From positions 1 to 36,346 of the forward strand of contig JADLCF010000167.1 in assembly GCA_020847315.1 (NCBI GenBank): DNA of 36,346 nucleotides, given 5' to 3'. Origin of the DNA: Bryobacterales bacterium (GTDB lineage: Bacteria; Acidobacteriota; Terriglobia; Bryobacterales; Bryobacteraceae). Shown one piece after another: positions 1-7,800 of the stretch. A program made the translations under genes and the position numbers. How positions within the stretch are numbered: position 1 is the stretch's first letter; each line of letters starts with the position of its first letter. The notes under the pieces were generated by a model, which ran no database searches, was not told where the DNA came from, and saw nothing but the letters and a program-made list of their open reading frames with translations.

Positions 1-965
1 CCGTTTCTGCCGATCCGGACTTGCCGGAAAAGCACCGGGCTGCCCGAATCGAGCCGAACGGCAACTGCCGCGAGTACCATCAGCGGCCATGTGAGAAGGA
101 TGCCCGTGAGAGCGATAACACGGCCATAGACTTCCTGCAGCATCAGGACCCACGGCCGCGGCCGAAAGGCCGGCGAGAAGACCAACTGGTTCAGCGTGAC
201 GGTTTCGATCGCCACGCGCCCGAACATCTCCTCGTATACGGTTCCGACACTCTCGACGTTCAGGCCGAGCATGCTGCAAGTGAGCAGTTGGCTCCGAATC
301 TCATCGTCCAATTCCACCGAATCGGCCACGGCCACGCGCTCTGGGTCGAGCTGTTGCACGGTGTCGGCGAGAGAGAGAATCCGCGTATCGGCTTTCTCCG
401 CGTCCTCCGTCAGGCCGATCAATCCTTCGTCCCGGTGCAGAGAGCGGATGCATCCGATGGTGGCGAAGCCCGCCTCCGGATTCGCTGCGATGAAGTCCCG
501 CACCCGTTCCACCAGGGGGGAATCTCCAAGAAACAAGACGCCTTGCCTGCCGGAGCGCCGGACGACCTCGATGCTGTAAAGCGATCGCCATATCAGCAAA
601 GCGATCCCACCGAGCGCCGAGCCATAAAGCATCACCCAGCGCGATAGGACTAGCTGTGTCTTGGAATAACTTGCAATGGCCTGAACCAGAAATGCCACCC
701 CAAATACCAGCAACAGGTCCTGAATCAAGCCGGGAAGGGATTGCACCCGAATCCGCTCATACAGGCCCAGAAAGTACATCCCCAGCAGGACGGTAACCAT
801 CACGCCTGCGATCTCAATCAAGCCGTTGTCGAGCAACAGGAAGACATCCAACTCCATGGATGGAACGTAGCCCTGACGGCTGGCAAACAAGTAGGCAGCC
901 AGGAAGGAACCTGCCAGCAGGAGGATGTCGCCGATCAACAAATAGAGAATGCGACGCTTGAACAT
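1..965 (-). CDS. Exopolysaccharide biosynthesis polyprenyl glycosylphosphotransferase (undecaprenyl-phosphate sugar phosphotransferase), C-terminus truncated by window edge
   Basis: Manual reverse-strand translation from ATG at 965: MFKRRILYLLIGDILLLAGSFLAAYLFAS... several N-terminal TM segments, continuing in frame to ...LIALTGILLTWPLMVLAAVAVRLDSGSPVLFRQVRIGRNG, the start of the sugar-transferase domain. Absent from the supplied ORF track because it is open at the edge. Confidence 0.88.
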   Translation of the reverse strand, partial: MFKRRILYLLIGDILLLAGSFLAAYLFASRQGYVPSMELDVFLLLDNGLIEIAGVMVTVLLGMYFLGLYERIRVQSLPGLIQDLLLVFGVAFLVQAIASYSKTQLVLSRWVMLYGSALGGIALLIWRSLYSIEVVRRSGRQGVLFLGDSPLVERVRDFIAANPEAGFATIGCIRSLHRDEGLIGLTEDAEKADTRILSLADTVQQLDPERVAVADSVELDDEIRSQLLTCSMLGLNVESVGTVYEEMFGRVAIETVTLNQLVFSPAFRPRPWVLMLQEVYGRVIALTGILLTWPLMVLAAVAVRLDSGSPVLFRQVRIGRN

Positions 966-1033
966 GCGCGAAATACGCCCACTCCGTTGCTGCAGTGTGT
1001 CTTGCAGCCAACACTATCGAAGGTACCATGAGC

Positions 1034-2194
1034 TCAGCGCAGGCTTTCCGGCGAAGAGAAAGCATCCGGTTCTCTCGGGGAGTAGGAATGTCCCACTGGC
1101 AGCGATAGTACTACCCAGGCCAGCAACGCCAGCAGGAGATCCGTGCTCTCGGGAGTGCGCCCGGGCAGGTAGATCTGCGCCGTTTCGCCCACGGCCAAAA
1201 TCACGATCACGCCTAGCGACGCCGCTCCCAAGGGGATGCCTCTTCTGGCGATGATGAAGATCGTCGCGCCATAGAAGAAGAATTTCTCCGCGAAATAGTG
1301 GATGGCGGTGACGGGCGATATATCGAAGACGGCCACAAACGGAACCCATCCAAACGCCTGAGGTTGTGCCATGAAGGTAAACGGACGGAATTCCTCGACA
1401 AGCACAGCAATCGGCAGCAGGATCGACAGTGCGCGTTCAAGTGCCGCCGGCCGAAGGAAGGCGCCCGCGGCGCTCCCCAGGAATGCAGCCACCCATTCGC
1501 CTCCGGTGAACGGAATATTTCCAAAAAGCGGACGGAGGAATAGAAAGAACACCATCACGAGGAGGCACCATCTCCCCCGCAAAGGCGGCGTCATCGCCAA
1601 CCGCACCAGGTACGCCGCCGCCGCAAGGACCAGCAATACCGTAAGCACCTGCAGCCCGTCCCCGACTTCCATCACGGGACCGAAGGCATTCCGCAAATGC
1701 GGCAGGCGATAGCGGGGAATGAATGGGAACGTTTGACCCGCGAAAAAACTGATCGCCAGCACAACGGCCGGCACGTACACCCGGGCGGCTTTCAGACTGG
1801 AGACTTCGTGACGGACAAGACTCGCCAGCCATGGAGCGACCAAGCACCCCAGCGCCGCTCCGGCCGTATTACTCAGCAAGTCGCTAATACTGCTCACGCG
1901 CCCTGGAAGCCATCCCTGCAGCAACTCGATCAGGAAGGAAAGCACGGCGCACAGCAAAACAACGGGCACGGCGCGCCCGCTACCCCGGAACGCAAGTCCC
2001 CCGCTGATGCCCAAGGGGACAAACAGCATGACGTTCAGAACGAAATCGGCCAGACCGGTGCGGCCTCCCGCCCAATCCCAAGAAAGCCAAGGACCGGGCG
2101 GGCCCGGCTTCGCCACCCATGGGAACAGACACAAATAAATCACCAGCACCGCATAGGCGGCGAAGATCTTTGCAGCAAGGTTCAATCGCATCAT
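1034..2194 (-). CDS. VanZ-like family membrane protein with two VanZ-like segments
   Basis: 386 aa, multiple TM segments; ADFVLNVMLFVPLG...IELLQGWLPGRVSSISDLLSNTAGAALG motif typical of VanZ-like proteins; start overlaps lpxA stop (ATGA). Confidence 0.85.
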   Translation of the reverse strand: MMRLNLAAKIFAAYAVLVIYLCLFPWVAKPGPPGPWLSWDWAGGRTGLADFVLNVMLFVPLGISGGLAFRGSGRAVPVVLLCAVLSFLIELLQGWLPGRVSSISDLLSNTAGAALGCLVAPWLASLVRHEVSSLKAARVYVPAVVLAISFFAGQTFPFIPRYRLPHLRNAFGPVMEVGDGLQVLTVLLVLAAAAYLVRLAMTPPLRGRWCLLVMVFFLFLRPLFGNIPFTGGEWVAAFLGSAAGAFLRPAALERALSILLPIAVLVEEFRPFTFMAQPQAFGWVPFVAVFDISPVTAIHYFAEKFFFYGATIFIIARRGIPLGAASLGVIVILAVGETAQIYLPGRTPESTDLLLALLAWVVLSLPVGHSYSPREPDAFSSPESLR

Positions 2195-3030
2195 TCGATA
2201 GTGGGGTCGTCCGCACCCTCCGCCGTCCCGGGTCTATGAGTCTTCCTTCGCGGGGGGCAGATGCCGCGCTTGCTGGATCGCGCGAAAGCGGCGATCTCCC
2301 GGCTCACCTCCGGCCCCGCCTCCAGTTGCGACAGCGCCTCGGCGCGGGAAAGGCCGCTCATATACAGCAACCGGAAGGCTTCCTTCACGGCGCGCACATC
2401 CGCGCTCTTGTACCCCGCTCTCCGCATGCCGACCACATTCGGGCCGATGGCCTCCACGTGGAAGCCAACCGTCAGGAAGAAAGGGGGTATATCCAGGTTC
2501 ACGCGGGAGTTCCCGCCCACCATCGAAAGCCGGCCGATCTTCGAGAACTGGTGGATCACGACGCCCCCGGAGATGAAGGCGTTATCCTCCACTTCGGCGT
2601 ACCCGGAAACGAGCGAACAACTGGCGATTACAGTGTTGCTGCCCACCACGCAATTGTGCGCGATGTGTCCGGAAGTCATGATGTAGTTGTCATCGCCCAG
2701 GACGGTAACGGATTCGGGCTTCGTGCCTCGCGAAATTGTGTAATGCTCGCGAATTCGGTTCCCGCGGCCGATCTTCAAGTAACTGCGTTCGCCGGTAAAA
2801 CCCTTATCGAGCGGGTCCGTGCCGAGCGCGGTTCCCGCGGAAATCTCGTTCCGGCTGCCCATCGTGGTCCAGCGCTTCACATAGACGTAGGGTTCCAATC
2901 GGCACTCCGCGCCCATTTCGACGTCGCTTTCGACGACGCAGAACTCGCCAATATGGCAGCCTGGACCGATCTTCGCTTCCGGGTGAATGACCGCGGTAGG
3001 GGCAACGTAGGTAGAGGGATCGACAGCCAC
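2191..3030 (-). CDS. lpxA: Acyl-[ACP]--UDP-N-acetylglucosamine O-acyltransferase
   Basis: Hexapeptide-repeat protein; IHPEAKIGPGCHIGEFCVVE, GTDPLDKGFTGERSYLKIGRGNRIREHYTISRGT, HIAHNCVVGSN, NVVGMRRAGY are LpxA hallmarks. Confidence 0.93.
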   Translation of the reverse strand: MAVDPSTYVAPTAVIHPEAKIGPGCHIGEFCVVESDVEMGAECRLEPYVYVKRWTTMGSRNEISAGTALGTDPLDKGFTGERSYLKIGRGNRIREHYTISRGTKPESVTVLGDDNYIMTSGHIAHNCVVGSNTVIASCSLVSGYAEVEDNAFISGGVVIHQFSKIGRLSMVGGNSRVNLDIPPFFLTVGFHVEAIGPNVVGMRRAGYKSADVRAVKEAFRLLYMSGLSRAEALSQLEAGPEVSREIAAFARSSKRGICPPRRKTHRPGTAEGADDPTIE

Positions 3031-3041
3031 AATTCAGTATC

Positions 3042-3057
3042 CTACTAGGAATAGTAG
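3042..3057. promoter_or_regulatory. Inverted repeat CTACTA-GGAA-TAGTAG in the lpxA/lpxD divergent intergenic region
   Basis: Perfect 6-bp arms with 4-nt spacer in the 73-bp gap between divergent starts. Confidence 0.35.
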
Positions 3058-3103
3058 CTTGTGGGCCGCCGCGAAAGGCCCGCCATCGGGGAGGCAGAAC
3101 ACA

Positions 3104-4147
3104 ATGGAAGTCCGGCGCATTGCGGAGATACTCGGCCTTACCTTTGAAGGAGATGGCGAACGCGAGGTGGATGCGGTGGCTGAACTGAGCGCGGCGGGAG
3201 TTTGCGATCTCGCTTTCATCGGGAATCGCAAAGCCGCTGAACAAGCACCCGCGTCCGCCGCTGGCTGCCTTCTGGCTCCGATGGAGTACCCGAACGCGGA
3301 GCAGCGCACGGTGATCCGCTCCCGGCAGCCACGCGTGGATTTCGCCCGCGCCGTGCGGCTCTTCCATCCGCTGCCGCGGCGGCTGGAGGGGATCCACCCG
3401 GCGGCCAAGATATCCTATGACGCCCTGGTGGCGGAGAGCGCTTCCATCAGCGCCGATGTGGTGATCGGTTCCGGCAGCGCCGTGGGCGAGGGCACGTATA
3501 TCGCCCCAGGCGTGGTTATCGGAGATTTCGTGCGCATTGGAGCGAGTTGCACCATCCACCCGAACGTCACGATTTATGACGAGGTCGAGATCGGTGATCG
3601 CGTGGTGCTCCAGGCCGGCTGCGTGGTGGGCGCGGATGGATTCGGCTATGTGATGAACGAGGGCCGCTATGAGCAGTTCCCACAGGTGGGCCGCGTGGTG
3701 ATCGAGGACGATGTGGAGCTGGGCGTCAACTCCACGGTCGACCGGGCGGCGCTGGGCGTGACCCTGATCGGCGAGGGAACGAAGATCGACAACCTGGTAC
3801 ACATCGGACACAACTGCCGTATCGGGAAGCACGTGGTAATCGTGGCGCAAACGGGGCTCTCCGGAGGGGTCGTTATCGAAGACTACGCCGTGATTGGCGG
3901 CCAGGTCGGGATCGGCGACAAGGCGCGCATCGAGACACGAGCCACGGTCGGTTCCGGCAGCGGCATTCTCACCTCGAAGATTGTGCGATCCGGAGAGGTC
4001 GTCTGGGGGACGCCGGCGCGCCCCTTGAAAGAGTACCTCGTCCAACTCGCCAATCTGGGGAAGATCGGCAAGCTGCGGGAGCAAGTGGCCAGCCTGCGTG
4101 AAAAGGTGGACAAACTCGAAGCGCAGCAGCAGACGCCCCCCTCCTAG
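3104..4147 (+). CDS. lpxD: UDP-3-O-(3-hydroxyacyl)glucosamine N-acyltransferase
   Basis: MEVRRIAEILGLTFEGDGEREV... LpxD N-terminal domain followed by hexapeptide repeats; VVGADGFGYVMNEG, VELGVNSTVDRAALG, IGHNCRIG motifs. Start at ATG 3104 (GGGAGG upstream) preferred over 3059. Confidence 0.94.
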   Translation: MEVRRIAEILGLTFEGDGEREVDAVAELSAAGVCDLAFIGNRKAAEQAPASAAGCLLAPMEYPNAEQRTVIRSRQPRVDFARAVRLFHPLPRRLEGIHPAAKISYDALVAESASISADVVIGSGSAVGEGTYIAPGVVIGDFVRIGASCTIHPNVTIYDEVEIGDRVVLQAGCVVGADGFGYVMNEGRYEQFPQVGRVVIEDDVELGVNSTVDRAALGVTLIGEGTKIDNLVHIGHNCRIGKHVVIVAQTGLSGGVVIEDYAVIGGQVGIGDKARIETRATVGSGSGILTSKIVRSGEVVWGTPARPLKEYLVQLANLGKIGKLREQVASLREKVDKLEAQQQTPPS

Positions 4148-4257
4148 GCGGCCGTCCGCGCAGCCTCTTCTCGATGCCCGGCTGCCGCAACTTTCCAAGT
4201 GTTGCCGGGTTTGCATGAACAGCCATCAAATCGAAAGACGGGAACCCCCGCGATGGA

Positions 4258-4275
4258 TGCCGGAATATTCCGGCA
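4258..4275. promoter_or_regulatory. Perfect 18-bp palindrome TGCCGGAATATTCCGGCA, candidate operator
   Basis: Exact self-reverse-complement, ending 24 nt before the ATG of the Spy/CpxP-like gene. Confidence 0.55.
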
Positions 4276-4299
4276 ATTGCACTTGAAGAGGTATCGATC

Positions 4300-4851
4300 A
4301 TGAAGAAACAAACTCTATTCGCTGCGGGAATGGCCATCCTGCTTGCCGCCACTCTTGCGTTCGCTCAGGGTCCGGGGCGTATGCGCGACCGGGGACCGAA
4401 TGCAATGGGCAAGCGGGGCGGATCGTTTGCAGCCGCCTGCCCCGGTTGCGATTTGCTAAGCCCGGTGATGGTTCGTCTCCTAAATCTCACCGATGCGCAG
4501 AAGGAAGCGATTCGAGCGGAAGGGAAGTCGGCGCGTGATGCCGGCCAAGCCGTTCGCGAACAGTTGCGGAACATTCAATCGCAAGTTGCCGAGGCGATGA
4601 ACAGCGGCGCGACGGATGCCACGCTGGATGGGCTCGCCAATCAGGTAGGCGCCCTCCAGGGGAACCTTCTCGCGATCTCGCTGAAGTCGCGCGCCGCCAT
4701 CCACAACAACATTCTCACCGCGGAGCAACGCGCCAAGCTCACCGAGATTCGTTCCGAGCAACGCAACCGACGGAGAGACCGCCCCAACCGCCGCCAGCCT
4801 GGCGCTCCAGCGCCGGGTGCTGCAGCGCCACAAGCTCCGAACGGCCTGTGA
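4300..4851 (+). CDS. Periplasmic Spy/CpxP-like (LTXXQ motif) protein
   Basis: Signal peptide MKKQTLFAAGMAILLAATLAFAQG; LTDAQKEAI and LTAEQRAKL motifs; Pro/Ala-rich C-terminus. Confidence 0.75.
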   Translation: MKKQTLFAAGMAILLAATLAFAQGPGRMRDRGPNAMGKRGGSFAAACPGCDLLSPVMVRLLNLTDAQKEAIRAEGKSARDAGQAVREQLRNIQSQVAEAMNSGATDATLDGLANQVGALQGNLLAISLKSRAAIHNNILTAEQRAKLTEIRSEQRNRRRDRPNRRQPGAPAPGAAAPQAPNGL

Positions 4852-4875
4852 TCGACATAACGCTTCTCGACCAAT

Positions 4876-4910
4876 GCGAAAGGGGGAGCCGGTCCGGTTC
4901 CCCCTTTCGC
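4876..4910. terminator. Bidirectional hairpin terminator between convergent genes
   Basis: GCGAAAGGGGGAGCC-GGTCC-GGTTCCCCCTTTCGC, 15-bp stem with one G:T, between convergent stops. Confidence 0.7.
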
Positions 4911-4942
4911 TGTTCCACGATGTTGGCCAAGGAGTTGCGACG

Positions 4943-7189
4943 CTAGAAGAAGCGCAAAGTGTAGCCGAAGCGGATGCCGCGCCCGATCTCCGGCGCCAGA
5001 TCTTTGATAAAGGAAAGATGGTTCCGCCACAACCGGTTCCCCAGGTTGAAGGCATCGACCGAGAAAATATGCGTGGTGTGCGAGGTCGCGATCGCATACG
5101 AAGCGCGGAAATTGGCCACCAGGTAACCGGCCGTTTCCGTCTCATCGAAATACGTGCGATCCTGGCGGCTTGCCATTGCCAGTTCCGGTTCGAAGCTGAA
5201 CCTGCCTGGACGATAGTCGAGACCCAATCGAAGCCGTCGCGGGGGAATGCGAGGCAGGCCGGTATGGAGATCGGTCAACGCCGCATTCACGGAATCAAAG
5301 CCGAGCTTCACCCAGAGATTGCGCACCGTCTCCAGGTCTGCGCGGCCGTCAAAGCCCCAGAAGCGCGCGTTGCCTTGCAGGTATCTTGCCACGGGCAAAC
5401 CCGCCTCCCGCTCCCCGGTGGGCGCCAGGAAGATGAAGTCCGAGAACTGATAGAGGAAGAGGTTCGCCTCCAGATGGAAATGCTCCGACAGTTTTCTTAG
5501 CGAGGCCTCCACCCCATTGCTCCGTTCCACGCTCAGATTCCGGTTCCCAATCTCATAGGTGAGGTTCCCGGCGTGAGGGCCGTGATTGTACAGTTCCTCC
5601 AACCCCGGCGCGCGCGCCGCATGGCTGTAGTTGGTGGCGAACGTAAACTCATGCGGGAGCGGCACGGCGAATCCGGCGGAACCGGAGAATGCCGTGAAGC
5701 TTCGATCCACCAACCCGGTTGGCTGGAAGCCGTTCCTTTCGAAACGGCCGCCGAACTGCCACTTCACGCGGTCAAACGTCATCTCTTCGAGGGCGAAGAG
5801 GGCAAACGCGCTCTGGCCGGTTGGAGGCGCTAGGGCCTCTTCGCCGATGGCGCGAAAATCCCGCTGCATGCCCCAGAAACCGAAGGTTCCGGTGAGGTTT
5901 CCCCGCTGCTTCTGGTCAAAGGCCCCTCGATAGACTGTCTGCTTGTTGAAGAACTCCGTGCCAATGGCGCCGCCCTCCATCTCGCGATGATTCCAATCCG
6001 TGTGATTGAGGACGAGGGTGAAGTTCTCGACAACGCGGGGAATGCGGGTGAAACCCAGTTCGCCGCGCAGGTTATGCCTTCGCCAGCCGATCCCGATCTT
6101 TTCGGCTTCCTCCGCCGTGGAATGGTCGTGATCGCTGTGCTCTTCCCCTTCGTGCGAATGGATCTCACCCGCGAACGGCACGCCGTAGTTTCCTTCCCCG
6201 AACGTGTATTCGAGGTTGAAGTAGGCTTTGTCGTTGTACTTTCCGAAACCTGCATAGGTATTGCGCGAATCGGTGGCGGAGTTGAAAATCCGGCCTACGG
6301 GAGTCTGGTAATCGCTTGTGCGCTGGCCGCCGCCGCCTCCCCAGAGCAGCCACCCCTTGTGGCCGTATTCAAAGCCGCCGCTACCCCCGAACATCCCATT
6401 GGCGGACCCACCCGAGGCGGCCAGATTGCCACTCAGCGTCTGATGCTGATGCTCATGGAGATGATTCCCGTAGCCGACCACATTCACAACGCCGCCGATC
6501 GCATTGCTTCCATAGAGCAGCGTGGCAGGACCTCGAATGATCTCCACGCGTTCTGCGCTGGCGACGTTGATGGGTTCGCCGTGATCCCCGGAACTCGATG
6601 ACATCGTACCGGTCGGCATTCCATCCTGCAGCACAAGGACGCGATCGCCATCAAAGCCCCGGATGACAGGCCGTTCGTTACCCGGTCCAAAGCTTCGCCG
6701 GTTCACGCCGGGCACCTCGTCCAAAGCTCCACCTAGCGACGGCGCCATTCGCGTGATGAGTTCCGTGGATTCGAGAGACGTCACGACTTGAAGCGATTCC
6801 TGCGCCGTCACCTGGCTTCCGGTGGCCGTCACATTGATGTGCTCCCGCACGGGGCGGATGCCGAGTTGGAAGGCAACTCTCACGGTCTTGCCCGCTTCCA
6901 CGGTGACGCGCTGGCGGGTATCTGAAAGTTGACCCAAATGAACAATAAGGTCGTAGTTTCCCGGCCGAAGATGATCAATGACGAACAGGCCCTTCTCATC
7001 CGTGCTGATGACGCGCCGAAGTTGCGGTGAGGTAACGAGTGCTTCGTGGATTGGCTGGCCGGACCCTTCGAGGGTCACTTGACCCTGGATGCTTCCGAGG
7101 GCAGGCTGAGCTGGCAGGGGGCAGAGGCAGAAGGCAAGCAAGACCAGGGACTGGAGAACATTGCACAAGAAACTCGGCCGGAGAGACAT
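4943..7189 (-). CDS. TonB-dependent receptor with N-terminal carboxypeptidase-regulatory-like domain, ZnuD-type (candidate zinc receptor)
   Basis: Signal peptide, SIQGQVTLEGSGQPIHEALV fold, plug domain (PVIRGFDGDRVLVLQDGM, VEIIRGPATLLYGSNAIGGVVNV), beta-barrel; His-rich HLHEHQHQ and HSHEGEEHSDHDHS segments. Confidence 0.9.
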   Translation of the reverse strand: MSLRPSFLCNVLQSLVLLAFCLCPLPAQPALGSIQGQVTLEGSGQPIHEALVTSPQLRRVISTDEKGLFVIDHLRPGNYDLIVHLGQLSDTRQRVTVEAGKTVRVAFQLGIRPVREHINVTATGSQVTAQESLQVVTSLESTELITRMAPSLGGALDEVPGVNRRSFGPGNERPVIRGFDGDRVLVLQDGMPTGTMSSSSGDHGEPINVASAERVEIIRGPATLLYGSNAIGGVVNVVGYGNHLHEHQHQTLSGNLAASGGSANGMFGGSGGFEYGHKGWLLWGGGGGQRTSDYQTPVGRIFNSATDSRNTYAGFGKYNDKAYFNLEYTFGEGNYGVPFAGEIHSHEGEEHSDHDHSTAEEAEKIGIGWRRHNLRGELGFTRIPRVVENFTLVLNHTDWNHREMEGGAIGTEFFNKQTVYRGAFDQKQRGNLTGTFGFWGMQRDFRAIGEEALAPPTGQSAFALFALEEMTFDRVKWQFGGRFERNGFQPTGLVDRSFTAFSGSAGFAVPLPHEFTFATNYSHAARAPGLEELYNHGPHAGNLTYEIGNRNLSVERSNGVEASLRKLSEHFHLEANLFLYQFSDFIFLAPTGEREAGLPVARYLQGNARFWGFDGRADLETVRNLWVKLGFDSVNAALTDLHTGLPRIPPRRLRLGLDYRPGRFSFEPELAMASRQDRTYFDETETAGYLVANFRASYAIATSHTTHIFSVDAFNLGNRLWRNHLSFIKDLAPEIGRGIRFGYTLRFF

Positions 7190-7208
7190 AGGGCGAACGG
7201 CACAATCG

Positions 7209-7229
7209 GGAATACATTATCAGTATTAC
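7209..7229. promoter_or_regulatory. Candidate Fur/Zur-family operator upstream of TonB receptor
   Basis: GGAATACATTATCAGTATTAC: 7-bp arms with one mismatch; reverse strand contains TGATAAT, resembling a Fur-box half-site; about 20 nt upstream of the ATG at 7189. Confidence 0.45.
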
Positions 7230-7266
7230 GAACGCTCGCCGATTCCGCAACATTCCCGCCAGCGGT

Positions 7267-7299
7267 CCCCAACCCTCCACCGCGATGGATGGGTTGGGG
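7267..7299 (-). terminator. Hairpin downstream of dodecin gene
   Basis: CCCCAACCC-TCCA-CCGCGA-TGGA-T-GGGTTGGGG, 13-bp stem with one bulge; no clear U-tract. Confidence 0.45.
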
Positions 7300-7342
7300 T
7301 GCACCGGGCGCTCAAGACGCACGGGAGCGCGAGGCCGCGCGG

Positions 7343-7546
7343 CTAATCCACAAGCACGAAGGTGATCTTCAGCGTTGCGCGGTACTCCGTGATCGCGCCG
7401 TCTTTCACTACGACTTTCTGGTCTTTCACCCAGGCGCCCTGGACATTCTTGAGCGTCTTATTCGCACGCTCAATTCCCTGTTTTACCGCGTCTTCGAAAC
7501 TGATGGAGGAGGAGGAAATCACCTCAGTGACTCTTGCTACGGACAT
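7343..7546 (-). CDS. Dodecin family flavin-binding protein
   Basis: 67 aa: MSVARVTEVISSSSISFEDAVKQGIERANKTLKNVQGAWVKDQKVVVKDGAITEYRATLKITFVLVD; typical dodecin length and sequence. Confidence 0.92.
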   Translation of the reverse strand: MSVARVTEVISSSSISFEDAVKQGIERANKTLKNVQGAWVKDQKVVVKDGAITEYRATLKITFVLVD

Positions 7547-7800
7547 TAGAATACTCCCGATCGAGATAGTCGCCGCGCTCGGCCAATGCGAAGCGAAACG
7601 CCGAGTTCAGCGTACCGGAATCGAACGGGGAATGCGAACCGATGCGGGAAGGAAGCCCGACAAACGGTACATCGCAACCGTGAACAGCTTGCGAAGTCCG
7701 GATGTGGAGGATCGGGGATTCCGGATAGAATCCAACCATGCGGAGAATCCTGCGGACCCGGTTTCGCCGCGCGAGCGGCATCTGGAGAGTGAGGTTGTAG

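Noticed and set aside
2119-3048. 309-aa plus-strand frame antisense to lpxA
   Set aside because: Antisense shadow of LpxA.
4187-4205. GCAAC...GTTGC repeat after lpxD as terminator
   Set aside because: Only a 5-bp perfect stem with a bulged extension and no U-tract; too weak to call.
2804-4216. 470-aa minus-strand frame antisense to lpxD
   Set aside because: Antisense shadow of a clear LpxD; no recognisable domain.
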